In this document: positions 22,031 through 35,090 of the stretch, in pieces | Position numbering within the stretch: the stretch's first letter is position 1 | Layout of the letters: every line of letters starts with the position of its first letter | DNA from: Nageia nagi | Lineage: Eukaryota; Pinophyta | Reading direction: 5' to 3' | Length of the DNA stretch: 64,000 bases | NCBI GenBank assembly: GCA_050084985.1 | Contig: JBITNC010000002.1 | Span: 12,152,001 to 12,216,000, forward strand | The notes under the pieces: generated by a model | Told to the model about the DNA's origin: nothing | Seen by the model: only the letters and a program-made list of their open reading frames with translations | Database searches by the model: none | Program-made: the position numbers and the translations under genes

Positions 22031-24944
22031 TCACAAATAATCTCCACAAGAACATTCTCCATGTTTGAAATGATGTAAGAATCAGTTTGCATCCCTCACA
22101 ACAAAGTCCCTTTCAACAATCTTGGAGATAAACTTGGTTGCAGTATGGCAGTCATCGCATATTCGAAGGTTCTTCACAACTCTAATAACGGTCCCAGGGG
22201 TATTCTTTAACAACCTGAACGCAATTGCCAACTTTTCGCTATGCTGGCAGAGAAGCATTTCTTTTTTGTCAGCCTCCACATCACGCAACACATGTACTGT
22301 ATTTGGAATATACCCCGCCACTAGACAATTTCTTCAATTTTCCATAAATCTCCTGTGTTTGTGGGTGTGATCTGTCCCCTACAAGAAAAGCGTGTACCCT
22401 TTTGTCAACTTCAATCCAACTACATCCAGGTGTCTTCTTGATTCCTCTATCCGTTATCAATATCCTTACTCTTTGAACATCATCCCAGCTGCCCAATTCA
22501 GCATAAATATTTGAAAGAAGAACATAAGATGGAGCATATTCAGGCTCCGACAAAAAAAGGATTGTTGCCACAAATTCACCTATTCCTACATTCTTATATG
22601 ATCTACAAGCACCAAGCAGACACATCCACACATCAAATTCAGGTTTTATGGGCATCTTGAGAGTGAAGTTCAAAGCTTCCTCAAGATAGCCTGCACGGCC
22701 AAGAAGGTCAACAATGCATGTATAATGATTCATCCCAGGAACAATGCAATAACAGTCACTCATGTTATTAAAGTATTTACAGCCCTCATCCACTAGACCT
22801 GCATGGCTGCATGCAAGTAGAACACATACAAAGGTTATGCTGTTAGGGTTGGTTCCCCAGAGCTTCATTAGATCAAAGAGTTTAAGGGCATCCTTGCTGT
22901 AGCCATGAATTGCATATCCTCCAATCATTGCATTCCATGAAACTGTGTTTGTATCATGCTCCTTGTCAAACAATTTTCGGGCCCTGCGTATTCTTCCACA
23001 TTTTGCATACATGTCTATCAGGGCACTCACAACCACAACATTCGATGCAAAACCATTTTCAACTACTCTTTGATGGATGTCCATACCTTCTTCTAGAGCT
23101 CCCATGGTCGCACAAGCTGGAAGAATGCTGGCAAAGGTTACAGAGTTTGGATTTACATCTGACAATTGCATCTTCTTAAAAGTCTCTAGAGCCTTTTCAT
23201 AAAACCCGTTTTGTGTATATCCTCCGATCATTGCATTCCATGAGACTGCATTTCGATGAGGCATTTTGTCAAACAATTCAAAAGCCCTTTCAAGGTAACC
23301 GTTTTGTGCATATCCTGCGATCATCGCAGTCCATGAAAATGTGTCTGCATCATGCATCTTGTCAAACAATTCCTGGGCCTCGTGTATTTTTCCACATTTT
23401 GCATACATGTCTATCAGGGCATTCATAACCACAATATTCGATGAGAAACCATTTTCAACTACTCTTTGATAGATGTCCATACCTTCTTCTAGAGCTCCCA
23501 TGGTGGCACATGTTGAAAGAATGCTAGCAAATGTTGTCGACTCTGGCTTTACTCCTAACAATTGCATCTGCTTAAAAGTCTGTAGAGCCTTTTCAGAAAA
23601 TCCATTTTGTGCACATCCTGCGATCATTGCATTCCATGAGACTGCGTTTCGATGAGGCATTTTGTGAAACAATTCACAGGCCCTTTCAACGTATCCGTTT
23701 TGTGAATATCCTGCGATCATTGCATTCCATGAGACTACATTTCGGTGAGGCATTTCATCAAACAATTCATGGGCTCTTTCAATGTATCCATTATGTGCAT
23801 ATCCTGAGATCATTGCATTCCATGAAACTGTGTCTGCATCATGCATCTTGTCAAACAACTCCCGGGCCTTATATATTCTTCCACATTTTGCATACATGTC
23901 TATCAGGGCATTCACAACCACAATATTCGATGAAATACCATTTTCAACTACCCTTTGATGGATGTCCATACCTTCTTCTAGAGCTCCCATGGTGGCACAT
24001 GCTGGAAGAATGCTGGCAAAGGTTACAGAGTTTGGTTTTACATCTGACAATTGCATCTGCTTGAAAGTCTCTAAGGCTTTTTCAGGAAATCCATTTTGTG
24101 CATATCCTGCGATCATTACAGTCCATGAAACTGTGTCCGCGTTATGCATTTTGTCAAACAACTCACAGGCCCTTTCAAGGTATCCATTTTGTGCGTATCC
24201 TGCGATCATTGCAGTCCACAAAACTGTGTCCGCATCATGCATCTTGTCAAACAATTCGCGTGCCTTTTCTACGCTTGCGCATTTTGCATACATGTCTACC
24301 AGGGCATTCATAACCACACCATGTGACAGAAATCCGCTTTTAAAGAGTTTTTGATGTATGTATACACCCTGTTGCAAATCTCCCAGTTTTGCGCATGCTT
24401 TGAGGACGCTGGGAAAGGTGAATTGATCTGATTGGACTACTGCCGCTGTTTGTTGTATTTGGTTAAACAGTGTCAATGCCTGTCGAGGAAAGCCATGTTT
24501 TTGGTAACCTAAAATTATCAAATTCCACGAGAAGATGTCTCGTTCAGTCATACAGTCGAAAACTTCGCGGGCGTCCGTCAAACTTCCGCTTTTGACATAC
24601 ATGTGGATAAGTCTGTTTTGCAGAAATTTGTGCGTTGAAGGGTCAAATTTAAGTCCGATGCGATTGATGAGTGAATGAAGGAGCTTGGCCTCTGGAAGGG
24701 CATTGTTGGCGATGCAGGTCTGCAGGAGTTGAAGACATGTTGAAGAGCGTAGAGTGTAGTGTGTGTCTGTATTTGTAGTATGCAAAATGTGCATTGCGTC
24801 CTTCAACTGCCCGTCTCGACAGAGTTGACTGAGAGTTATATTCATATCATTTTGGCGAGTAAGTGTTGAGATTGTATGATTGTTGTGAAAACAAAATACC
24901 ATCGCCTTCAAAATCGAAGGAGATGGAGGTGGTCTTATGGCCAT
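22031..24944 (-). CDS. PLS-class pentatricopeptide repeat protein with E/E+ and DYW tail, 3' end damaged
   Basis: An intronless frame of 887 codons (24944-22281) starts MAIRPPPSPS. After about 100 residues come PPR repeats of P, L and S type, then E/E+ (about 772-870: WMCLLGACRS, PSYVLLSNIYAELGSWDD, KTPGCSWIEVD). A frameshift near 22320 ends it early. In the next frame the DYW domain continues: AGYIPNTVHVLRDVEADKKE, HSEKLA, then CDDCH, so the deaminase His-Glu and Cys ligands are kept. A TGA after VVRDAN interrupts it; beyond lie HHFKHGECSCGDY and Leu for the final Trp. Such proteins bind organelle RNA and direct C-to-U editing. Repeats at about 307-340, 469-503 and 602-636 are nearly identical copies. 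Whether the shortened protein still works is unknown. Confidence 0.9.
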
Positions 24945-25985
24945 TTATTTCTACCTCTGTTCATGTATGATTTCAATTGCAGAGAGTATGTAATGTGAAA
25001 GAGGATTTCTTTCCCGAAATTGAGGGTTTTGGGGTGAGGTTTAACGAGCATCGTAACAATGTTGGAGGTATGGATTGCGATATATGGACGACTCTGTTTG
25101 CTATCAGAAGAGTTTCTTTCGCATTGTGCATGGCTTCTTAAATCTCTCTTCATACTGCTCTCCTCCAGTCCGTCACGTTCTTGTCATTTCAAGGTAAATC
25201 ATATTACGTTTCCTCGGATAAAACTTGACCCTAAAGAATCCCCAAACAGTAGTAGTTAATCTAAAGTTTGATGGTAGATACTTGAGTTTACTAGAGACTG
25301 GTCCATTAAAAGTGATCAATTTTTATGGGATCTTTGTTATTAAAAGATGTTTTCTGATTGTTTAATGGTATGGATTTGACTTGTTTTGTCTTTTTTTTTT
25401 TCTTGGAGGGGATTAACATAGGTTATTATTACATATCTATTTATATGTGAGGGGAGAGTTAAAACCTGGGTCTTTCATTCAGTATTCAATCACTTTCCAA
25501 TTCTTCTATACATGTTGGATTTGAGTTCAATTTTAATTAGAGTAAGGTAAAATATCTTTTTAGATTATAAAAATAATTATGATTAATAAATAAACATAAT
25601 TAAATTATGTTTGTGTATTGTCAACATAAAATTATGTGAAAGTATACTATCATTCAAGATCTAGGAAACATGAATAAGAATGTGTACAATTGATTGATAA
25701 CAATCTTCAAATGATGTGATAAAGAATAACGTAGGATTGGACCAAATATATAACAAATAGAGTTTGGATGTGCAATGATATAGATCTAGGCTAGTTGTCT
25801 CTCAAATATGTTGCTCCAAATACCTCATAACAAAAATGTTGATGTTTTTTTATGCATAACACAAGATCATTGACAATGTCCTTTTAGCAATATTAAAAAT
25901 GTGCATAAAATAGAAAGTATTCAAAAACACTAAAGCATAAGTGGTGCTTAGAAGCATAGAGGAAGATATGTGGTATTGTCCCAAT
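24945..25985. other. 5' flank of the PPR gene, no gene seen
   Basis: The first 300 bp should hold the PPR promoter, but no convincing TATA box or other element was found. The remainder is AT-rich and may include the lost end of the Gypsy element that begins at 25.99 kb. Confidence 0.45.
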
Positions 25986-25989
25986 CAAC

Positions 25990-26965
25990 CTATCAGGATT
26001 AGATCTGATAACGAATTCCATGCCTTGTTTATCCTTTTATACCTTACAAAACAAAAATAAGGGTATTAACCAACATTCCAAGATATGCCACTTGATGATC
26101 ATTTTTCTTCAACACAACACTAAGAGAAAACTAAGAAGCATCGATCTCAATCTCAAAAGGTTAAGTTATATAACGAAGTAATAGGAATAGAGTAGTGCAA
26201 AGTTGATGCTTGAGAGTCTTAAAGGATGCCATATGAATATCAATCCATTTGAAGAGAATATGAAGGCAGGTCAACTAATGCAATGGAGAAATAATGTATC
26301 AAATAGCTAGGAATGAACTTCCTATAGAAGCTAGCCAACCTAAGGAAACTCCTCAAATCTATGAGGGTAGAAGGATTTTGCCATCTTGCAGTACTTCAAC
26401 CTTAGTAGGATCAACTGTAACACCTTGTTCATCAATGATGAATCCCAAAATTGAACAAAAGAGTATTTGGAGATCCTAGCAAGGAGTTGATATTGTCAAA
26501 GAGTGAGAAAAACATGCTCTGAATGTTGTAAAAGTTTCTCCCAAGTCTTGGAGAAAGAAAGAATATCATACAAATATATGACAACAAATTGAAACAAACA
26601 GTCACAAAAAAATTCATCCATCATCCTCATGAAAGTGGCACAAGCATTAGTTAGGCCAAAAGGCATAACAAGCCACTTGACACCAAAGTGGGTTTTAAAT
26701 GTTGTCTTCCATGTATCTTCTAGTTGCACCTAAATATGATGATAACCACTCTTGAGATTCAACATGGAGAAACATTTGATGCCTTGAAGTTGATCAATCA
26801 AGTCATCAATGCATGAAAGAGGGTATTTGTTCTTAATTGTTATTTTGTTTAATTCTTAGAAGTTAATATAGAAATGTCGAGCACTATCCTTTTTAAGGAC
26901 TAAAAGCAAAGAAGATACATTGGGTTTTATGAATCCTTTAGCTATTAAGTCTTCAATTTGATGCT
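25990..26965 (-). pseudogene. Ty3/Gypsy RT and RNase H (degenerate)
   Basis: Minus-strand RT motifs run in order: IEDLIAKGFIKP-like start near 26940, [73 protein letters not shown], then VIYLYDILSFSKTWEKLLQH. The catalytic YLDD reads YLYD. The thumb follows (LASFYRKFIPSY near 26320), then RNase H relics near 26050-26180 (FEIEIDAS-like). Frameshifts occur near 26480 and in RNase H. No integrase follows; the element stops before the PPR gene. Confidence 0.82.
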
Positions 26966-27730
26966 TAATTTATTTATTATGTGTGATAAAATAATGGTTC
27001 AATGATGCATTTGCAAGAGAAGATCCTAGAAGAAAATCAATTGCATGATTAATTGGTTTGTTTAGAGGAGTGCATAAGGTGTCTGGAAAACATCTGAATA
27101 TGAATAAAGAAGCTTGTTAATGTTTGCATGATTAGTGGTAATGATGTCAATGCTATGAGTTTTTTCCAAATATGGTCAAAGAATTATAAGAGCTACTTCA
27201 ACAACTTTATTGTCTACTTTTTGAGCTTTCTTGCATGTAAGTACCAAATGTATACTTTATGGTGAAGGGGAAGTGTTGTGAATTAGGTATATATGGTTAT
27301 GTTTCTATAATATGTATGTGTTGTGAAAAGCATCATAATGCTCTTTCCTATCATATTGATAGGGTTTATCAAGTAGAAGACCATAAGAGTCAATGATGGT
27401 CATATCACAAGTGACTTTATCCACAAACTTAGGACCTAAAGCAAAAGAGAGAGGGTAGACATGTGTGATTCGTGTCGATGAACCAATATGCTTCCATCCC
27501 AATGAATATGGGTGAGGATGAGGTTTGATGGGAAGCTTCCATTTATCAATGATGGACCTTGTAATTAGATTTTTTTGTGAGCCATTATCATTAATACGCT
27601 CCATAGTAAATTCATATGTCAAATGTGCTAGAGTGACAAATAAATTGTCATGAGTATCGGTAAACACAAGATGTTGCATCAAGGTAATCTTGTTGAGGAT
27701 TCCTTGCAACTCATCATAAGTATTATTTTT
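26966..27730 (-). pseudogene. Ty3/Gypsy protease and linker (degenerate)
   Basis: The retropepsin-like region 27305-27709 reads MERINDNGSQKNLI, KWKLPIKPHPHPYSLGWKHI, then FVDKVTCDMTIIDSYGLLLD and PYQYDRKE. In the family these are IDSGSQxNLIS, PHPxPYxLGW and CDVxPLDVCDVLLGxPY; the catalytic DSG/DTG reads DNG. A linker to RT is legible in 26990-27160 (NHAIDFLLGSSLANASLNHY with stops). Inactive. Confidence 0.8.
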
Positions 27731-28400
27731 TCCATTGGACTCAATTAGGGTATCTTTTACTCCTTTGATTGCTTGTACAAATAAAGTCTTTTTTTGTAAG
27801 GAAAAACATTCAAACTTATCATGTCCTCACTTTTTACAATAGTGACAAATCTTTCCATTTTGTGAAGAAGAAGAAGGAGAGGAAGGAGAATAACTATTTT
27901 TGTCCTTTGAAGAAGTTTCCTAACCCAAAGAAGATGACTTAAAGAACTTGGGAAGAGTTCCACGAGTTTGATGGATAAGGAGATTATTTGGAAGAAATGT
28001 ATTTCTCCTCAACCAACTATGCATGGCTAAAAGCTACAATAATAATGTTAGAATCTATGAATTTTACTTCACAAAACAATGATTCAATCAAGCCACTCTT
28101 GAATTTCAGAATCAAGTTAGATTCAAAATCATCTCTTTGTACCAAAATCCTCAAGCAATTGAAGTTGTTGTAATCCATAACAGATTGTTGGTATCCTTGC
28201 CAAAGTCCAACAATTGTGCACTTGGATCTACTAATGATTAAGCTTTATTTGAGATGGAAGGTTTCCTGAAGTGTGATGCATTTTTGGTCTTCATATCTCA
28301 TCCAAGATCTTAAAGTATGGGTGTCTCTAAATAAATAATAGTATTGATCACAAATATTGTAGTATATGGGGAAGATGAATGTAAAGTGTTCTTCAAACTT
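27731..28400 (-). pseudogene. Ty3/Gypsy gag with zinc knuckle (degenerate)
   Basis: Reads LWQGYQQSVMDYNNFNCLRI near 28200, then a frameshifted stretch with FKSGLIESLFCEVKF near 28095, and a CCHC knuckle near 27835 as CHYCKK-stop-GHDKFEC (CX2CX4HX4C spacing intact, one stop inside). The start of gag and any 5' LTR were not found; a LINE remnant begins just upstream. Confidence 0.72.
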
Positions 28401-28499
28401 TGGTTCCATATTGCATAATATGCAAATATGCTAATCTCTAGGGATATGGTGATCTATCTCAATACAAAGCTAGTGTGAGCAATCCCTCATCAGATTAAG

Positions 28500-30540
28500 A
28501 GGGACTATGTGGTAATATGGTATCTATAGTCTAATGTAATACAAAATGATAATAGCACCATTCTTCAATATCATGTAAACATGAAGATAATGTAAAAGCT
28601 TTGGAGAAAGTGGTTCTAATGGTTCAAGTCAAGTTGTTCTTAATTAAGCTAAGAATATTTCCTCCCTAATTCTTTTGTTAATGTCTCTAGCAAAGAGATT
28701 ATAGGTCCTTTCTAAGAGCTTGGATGGACAAAGTTTATATATGTCTAAGCCTATGGATCTCAAGATAGAAGTGACCTATGAGTACTAACACTAATGTATA
28801 TTGTTGCTTGCAAGTTGCATTAAGGATTTCAGAGTGAAGATATGGTATCTTTATGAGCTAGGATATGTTGCTATCATACAACATATTCTATTGAAAGCTA
28901 AAAATATGGAATATTGCAAGTGTTAATAAAATGTATGCATCAAATTAAGCCAAAATGATGGAATGAGCTATAGATATTTTGGTTTGAATGGATCTTGAGA
29001 GCATATTGACCAAAGCCATATCAATACAAACCTAACCAAAGTGTCTTAAATTAGGCCCCCAAGCCTCACATCCATAAAGTAGAGTTTGGAGAAACAAGTG
29101 CATGAAATAACTTAAACTTTGCTATAATATCCTAGAACTAGAGTTGAAAACATTATCTATTCAAAGATATAGATGAAACATAGACCTTATTCAATCTATT
29201 TTGAGAATCTAGGACTAAGCTAAGAGTAGGACCTATGAAAAGAATATCCAAAGAGTTGTATAAGATGAATATCTCAATGGGTTGCTCCTAGAAGGTAAAA
29301 TGGATTTTAGAAATATTTGCTTTCGATATATTAAAGGATATCACCTTTATTTTTTTAAGATAATCTTCAAGACCATGTCTATCATAAAATGTACTTAAAG
29401 TGTCAATATGACGTTGAAGCCCAAATCTTGTATGAGTCAATAAGGTAAAATCATATGCAAATAGTAAGATGAAGATAACTGAATCATACAGTAAACAACC
29501 CACATTTGGGTCTAAGGTATTTTTTATCATCTTCTTAAGTTCATTAATATAAAGACCAAATAAAGTGGGTGAAAGGGGGTAGCCTTATTTAACATAAATA
29601 GTTCTATAAATATTATTTGATATGTGAGAGCCAACTTGAACCTGACCAATTGCATGTTCATATAGAGTCATGGTAAGGGATATGGCCTCTCTAGGGATCC
29701 CTAGGTACGTAAGCCTTTGAAATAGAAGATGTTTAGGAATAGTATCAAAGGTTTTATGGAAGTCTACAATGTAAGCTCTAGCCCCTCCAATGATAATACA
29801 TAATGTGAGGATGTGATCAATAAAGAGGTAATCTTTATAAAAACTTGCTTCTTCAGGTGCATGAAGATTACATTTTTCAACAAAATAAGAAATGACATAA
29901 TCAAAAGTAGTGTTTAAGAGCATTTCCAAGGTGTGGCCAACCATGACTGTTTTATAGTTACTAGGGTTTAAGGGATCACTAAATTTGCAAGAGGGATGAA
30001 TGGTATTGGAAGTCTAGGAAGGTGGAAACCCATATGAAGCAATGTAGTTAAAAATTTCAATAATAAGCTTAGCAAGAACTGTAGGAATATGCTCTAGGAA
30101 TTCAACACTTAGATTTTTAGAGTAAAAAACTTTGCTAATTTGGAGTTTATGGATGATAGGGAATTAGGCAATGCCATTTAGGATGATCAAATCATATGCT
30201 TCATCCAAGTTGAGTAGGTTTATTCCATAAGGCAAGATGTTTTTCCCAACATTATTTAACTATCATGCTAGGCCCAAAGCATGGAGGTTAGTCTTCAACA
30301 ATCAAAGAGGATTTGAGGAAATATTATGCAAGCAACATTGGGATTTTCTTGTACATGCAGTCAAGTCCTAGAGATATCAAAATACATATCAAGATAAGGT
30401 GAGTCATCATCATCAATAGTAGCATGTGGCAAGTATGCAAGAAGAAAATAGGAAACTTGAATGTAAAGATGTCAAAATATAGGCTTCCTATCAATAGAGA
30501 TCCATATGTATTTGGCACAAGAGTTTAAACATTCTAGAAA
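28500..30540 (-). pseudogene. LINE (non-LTR retrotransposon) ORF2 remnant F
   Basis: The minus strand carries, in LINE order, an endonuclease piece (30330-30520: KYIWISIDRKPIF, YLPHATIDDDDSPYLDMYFD), RT (29944-29585: SFYKDYLFIDHILTLCIIIG, ARAYIVDFHKTFDTIPKHLL, RLTYLGIPREAISLTMTLYE), the catalytic region (29530-29288: ILLFAYDFTLLTHTRFGLQR, where the family has YADD), and the thumb with ALVSPTLLYGCEAWGPNL near 29060. LINE-like C-terminal text runs on to about 28.6 kb. YADD reads AYDF, and stops and frameshifts are frequent. No target duplication was found. Confidence 0.82.
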
Positions 30541-33500
30541 AATTCATGAAGCTAAACATTTGTGATATAATTAAGCAACACCACTAGAACCTTTGCTACC
30601 TCAGTGAATCTTCGACTTATATGTATAAAACTAAGAATAATTTGTATAATATGGTAATGGTTCAACTATGATTCATGAGTTTTAATAAAAAGAATGAGGT
30701 CCATATCACCTACTACATCATTTGATGAACCCAAAGAAGAGAAAAAAAAGCCACCTTAATTCCAAATTACAATTTTGATGTGAGACCGAAGACCCGATGC
30801 CTAACATCATGGTAATGTGGGCCAACATTAATTCCATCCCAAAGGAGGTCCATTGCGTATCCAAAGTCTACCATTGCAAAAAGTAGTCCATACTCCTCTA
30901 TCTTCAATCATTTTGTTTTTGTTATGTTTGGTTTCTTCATATTGTAGTTGGCTTATATCCTCATTATGGAATATCTTATTTAGAAGATTGAAAACATTTT
31001 TTTTAGATTTAAGAATAACAAGCCTATCTTGTAGATTTTTGAAGCAAATGATTAAAATGATGTCATGTGTGAGCCAGGCATGATACAAAACAATATTAGG
31101 TTGGTGCAATGTATCATGTAAGAAATGCATAACATCTAATGGGTCGGGTATCGTGGTTAAACCCCCTCACATGAAAGTTGAGGGATTTAAGTTATCTTGG
31201 TCTTTCTTTTACAAACATGGCTTGTATTACAAATTAAACTAGGCAAGGTGGTTTAGCATGTTTGTTACCTTTAACTACTTGGGTATAAGTAGTTTCAATC
31301 TTCACTAATTCAAGTTTAGAAGCAATATCTTCACAATTATCTGCAACTTCATCATACAAATTGGCAAATTCACCTATATTAATAAGATCTAATTTGTATG
31401 TTTTACAAATTGGCAATAACCTCAACTTGTAGGTTTGTAATTTCATCGAGTAGATAGGCTTTAGGTTGTATCTTAGAGATACATATTTCCAATTACATAA
31501 TATATTTAGCTTGCGTATTTATATATAATTTGTTGGTATTGAACTATTTGAGATAGGTATGAGGTCTATTGTTCAATTAAATCAATTCTCCTTTGAAGCT
31601 CATGTTCAAAGAAGTCCAACCAATCCATTATGAGTGAATCAATTTTCATTATAAGTTTCTATTCTAAGAGGTTCAACATGTTTATGGTGTCAAAATTACC
31701 ACCATCCTCCTTTTGTTTTATTCAAACTCGATTGCATAATGATATTAGAGAATTTCTTTGTTAATTAGGAATTAGAAAAAAATTGGGTCCTTTGAGGAGC
31801 TAATCCTTGAGCTTCTATCTTAGAATACTTACAAACACATTTGCCAAGCATTATAATATTTTCATCTTTGTGAGAAGCAATACAATTATTATGCATTTTG
31901 AGATCACCCTCATGAAGAGGTTGTGATTGCAAAGTTTCTCTTATTTCCATTATAATCTTTCAATTTTTTTCAAGATTGCACAATATTTTCTTGTTCATCA
32001 TTATTCAAAATTGCAAGAATGTCAAAACCCACATTTTATGCCCTTTGAGCTATAACACCCATGTTATGGATCTTATGAGCCAAAATGTTTTCATTTTGGG
32101 CCTTTTGATATAGAACATGCATGTTCTAGACCTACTACAATATATATCACTCAAAAACAATAGTCAAATTGTCAAGTTGCAAAAATAACCAATTCAAGAT
32201 AGGTATCCTAATTCATAAAAAGGTACAATATTAAAAAAAGGAAATTATTTTAGCACACAAAATATCACCCTCCTTAACAAATAATTCAATAACAATAAAA
32301 AAATAATTTGGATATTACTTGGACAACTTTTGCAATTATAAGGGCACGTATTTGGGTAAGAATTACAAAGCTATAAGAATAACAACCTAGGCCTTTTGGA
32401 ATAACACATTTTGGATACACACCAAACCCCTTATATGAGCTTCTTAATGGACCAAAAGAGGAAAACGATGACAAAGCCATGTTACATGACAGCTATAGAA
32501 CAATAACTATAGTAGAACTTTCTCACCACCTACCCTTAGAATTTCCTAAGTCTATTAGTATTCAACCCTTTGTTTTTAATCCTACCCTTAATCTCTTTGG
32601 AAATGTTTATGCCATTCATGAGTGTATAGGAGACAAATTTGAATTGTGTTGATTTCATTCTAAAAAAATATTTTGATTGTTATCTTTGTGCAAATGCTTA
32701 TTTTGGTGAAGGTACTAAGAATGATGACAATGCTAACACAAAAATCAAGAAAATAATGATATGCAATGTAAATTTGCTAAATGGGCCAAGTTTTCATAGG
32801 AATTTAGTCTTTATGAATAAATGTTTTAGAAAAGACCTAGTTATGTGATACTAATTTTGTTAATAAAGAATTTCTATATGAGTATTACTTTTAGAAACTA
32901 AAGATAATAGGTGGAAAAAGTTCTTCGATGGCTCCAAATACGTTCATGGGAAGGAATAGACCTCATTTATCCAAGCAATGGGACAACCCTTATATAATAA
33001 ATGTTCTTAACAATGCACATTAAGGAACTTCCAAAACCTATAAACATCTTAAAAGGCACAATGCTTAAACTTCAAAATTTACTTCAATTATAATTTATAT
33101 TTTTCTTACATTTTTAAGCTATATTAAAATACATTTATGCATTTCCTAACTTTTAACATCTCAAAAACTTATTTCGCAAAATGCTTGTGCTCTAGGAGAT
33201 GAGATCTAACAATGTTAATGCTTTAGGACACATTGTCCTAGAACATGTGTACTCTACGACCAAGCATCCTAAAATGCCAACATTTTGAGCCTTACTACTT
33301 TTTTGTCATATATTTTAAGAAATTGAAAAAAAACAAATTTATGTTTGAGATTTGTGTGTTTTATGCAATATCAATGTCTAAATTATTATAATTTGCAATA
33401 TCTTCAAATATTATCATTTTCATAATTATCATGTTTTGTCTTCTAAAATCAAAGTTGAAAAATATCATTATTGTATCTATCATTTGTAAAGTTGCATTTT

Positions 33501-33650
33501 TGCATTGATCATGTTTGAAATTGAGATTTTGTAATTACCATTTTGAAATATCTTATGAAGTTTTCAATTCTAAATTATCAATCTTTAAAAGTATCATATG
33601 TGAATTATTTTTGCAAAAGTATCAAGTTTTATCTATGTTTTATGTTTGAT
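30541..33650. other. No gene seen
   Basis: The first 600 bp may hold LINE 5' sequence (minus strand RLWIRNGPPLGWN near 30850), but no motif secures it. Around 32.03-32.13 kb and 33.19-33.29 kb short phrases built on AACATGTGT/CATGTTCTAG and GCATCCTAAAATG recur. No coding region is supported. Confidence 0.45.
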
Positions 33651-34040
33651 ATATTTCATATTTTAACATTATTGATAACAAGGAGGTGCTTATTGCTATC
33701 AAGAATTATCATGTCCCCCATGACCATCAATTACATGCAACTTAGCTCTCCTAATTATATTTGTTTTGCAAGTTTCAAACAATTTGCTTTGAGCTCCATG
33801 TTTTAGCATAAATCTTCATAGGTAGCCCAACACAAAAAGGCCAATCAATACCATTCATTTCCCTCGAAAAGAACATGATCATCCATTCTCTTATTTAGTA
33901 TTTTCAACCTTTGGGGCAAGGATAGTTCTCTAGCCATAACATGACAAGTTTGACTATTTCATAATTTTTAGAAGTTATTTTTTTTGTTTAGCATAATCTA
34001 TTTGCATGATCCTCATAAGGGTAAGAGCATGGGACTTGTT
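33650..34040. repeat. Diverged dispersed repeat, copy 1
   Basis: Resembles 36840-37150 at low identity: GCTTTGAGCTCCATGTTTT beside GCTTTGATCTCCATTTTCC, then AAAAGAACATGATCATCC beside AAAAGAACATGTTCATCC, then TTGGGGCAAGG beside TTGGCACAAGG. Origin unknown. Confidence 0.5.
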
Positions 34041-35090
34041 AGAAATATGGATCATAGAAAATAAAAACTAATATCATAAGTAAAGTTGAGAAAAAGTACT
34101 ATTTAACAAAAAATGTGATGAGATTTAACATAACCATAACAAGAGCATTGCTCTAAGAAAGAATGAAGCAAGAGGTACTAACATAAAGAGCATTCACCAA
34201 CAATATGAAGAGAAGATAACAAAGTTTTTTAAGAGTGAAAAAAAAACCTTCATATTAATGAAGATGGCAAAGCATAAGGAGAATTACAAGAATTGATAAC
34301 AACAATACAACAATTTCAATCTAATCATTGCACAAATTAACATTATAGATGTGAGAAGGGCAAACTATCATCCTTATTATTGCCACCTTGCATTAGAAAA
34401 AATGCATGTATGTGAAACATAAGGTCACTTAAGGTTTCTCACGAGAGGAGTTACAAATGAGTCGTCCTCATATGTTGAAAATTTTATAAGAGGAAAAAAT
34501 AGTTGTAAGGATTCTTGTGGAATATTCCTTCACAATTTAATAAAATAAATACAAGATAATAAATAATACTCTCACCTATCTATCTTAATCTAATCACTAA
34601 ATGAAGGTTGACATTTCTAACACTCTCCTTTAAGCTTCCACTAGGGTGTTTGCATCATTCACTTTAAAACAATAATAAATAAAGACTTTACCTATAACCT
34701 AATTAAAGAGTACATTGTCAACACCCACCTTTAATATTCATGTGGGGACATTTATGATTCCTTTCAATACAATAAGGAGTCATCATCATATAAGAGTAAG
34801 AGAGAGAGAAGGTCAAATACAAATAAGGGCTCACCATCATAAAATGACTCTTGAGGTGCGTTACCATATAGATTTGAAACTTCAAGAGGTGAAAAGAAAG
34901 GCTCCAATGTCAAGACTCCCACATGAGTGATTGGACAATTAGGTTCCACATGCCGCCATATAAATAGTTTATAGTTTACTAGAGCTCCACTGTCATGACC
35001 CTCATAGGTGCATTCCACATGAAACCCCATGCTAGATGATCAAATAGTCTCTTTCATAGACATTCAAAGGCTCATGGGCCTATATTTCAA
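34041..35090. other. No gene seen
   Basis: No motif or repeat partner was found. An 88-codon minus-strand frame at 34764-35030 has no recognisable features and is not called. Confidence 0.45.

Noticed and set aside
23609-24354. Open frames of up to 151 codons on the plus strand
   Set aside because: They lie wholly inside the PPR gene and mirror its repeats; shadows of the minus-strand coding sequence.
31141-31205. Phrase GGGTCGGGTATCGTGGTTAA as a possible tRNA-derived SINE head
   Set aside because: No convincing A and B boxes at proper spacing, no tail and no duplication found.
34764-35030. Minus-strand frame of 88 codons
   Set aside because: No motif, no neighbouring coding context, length within chance for this composition.
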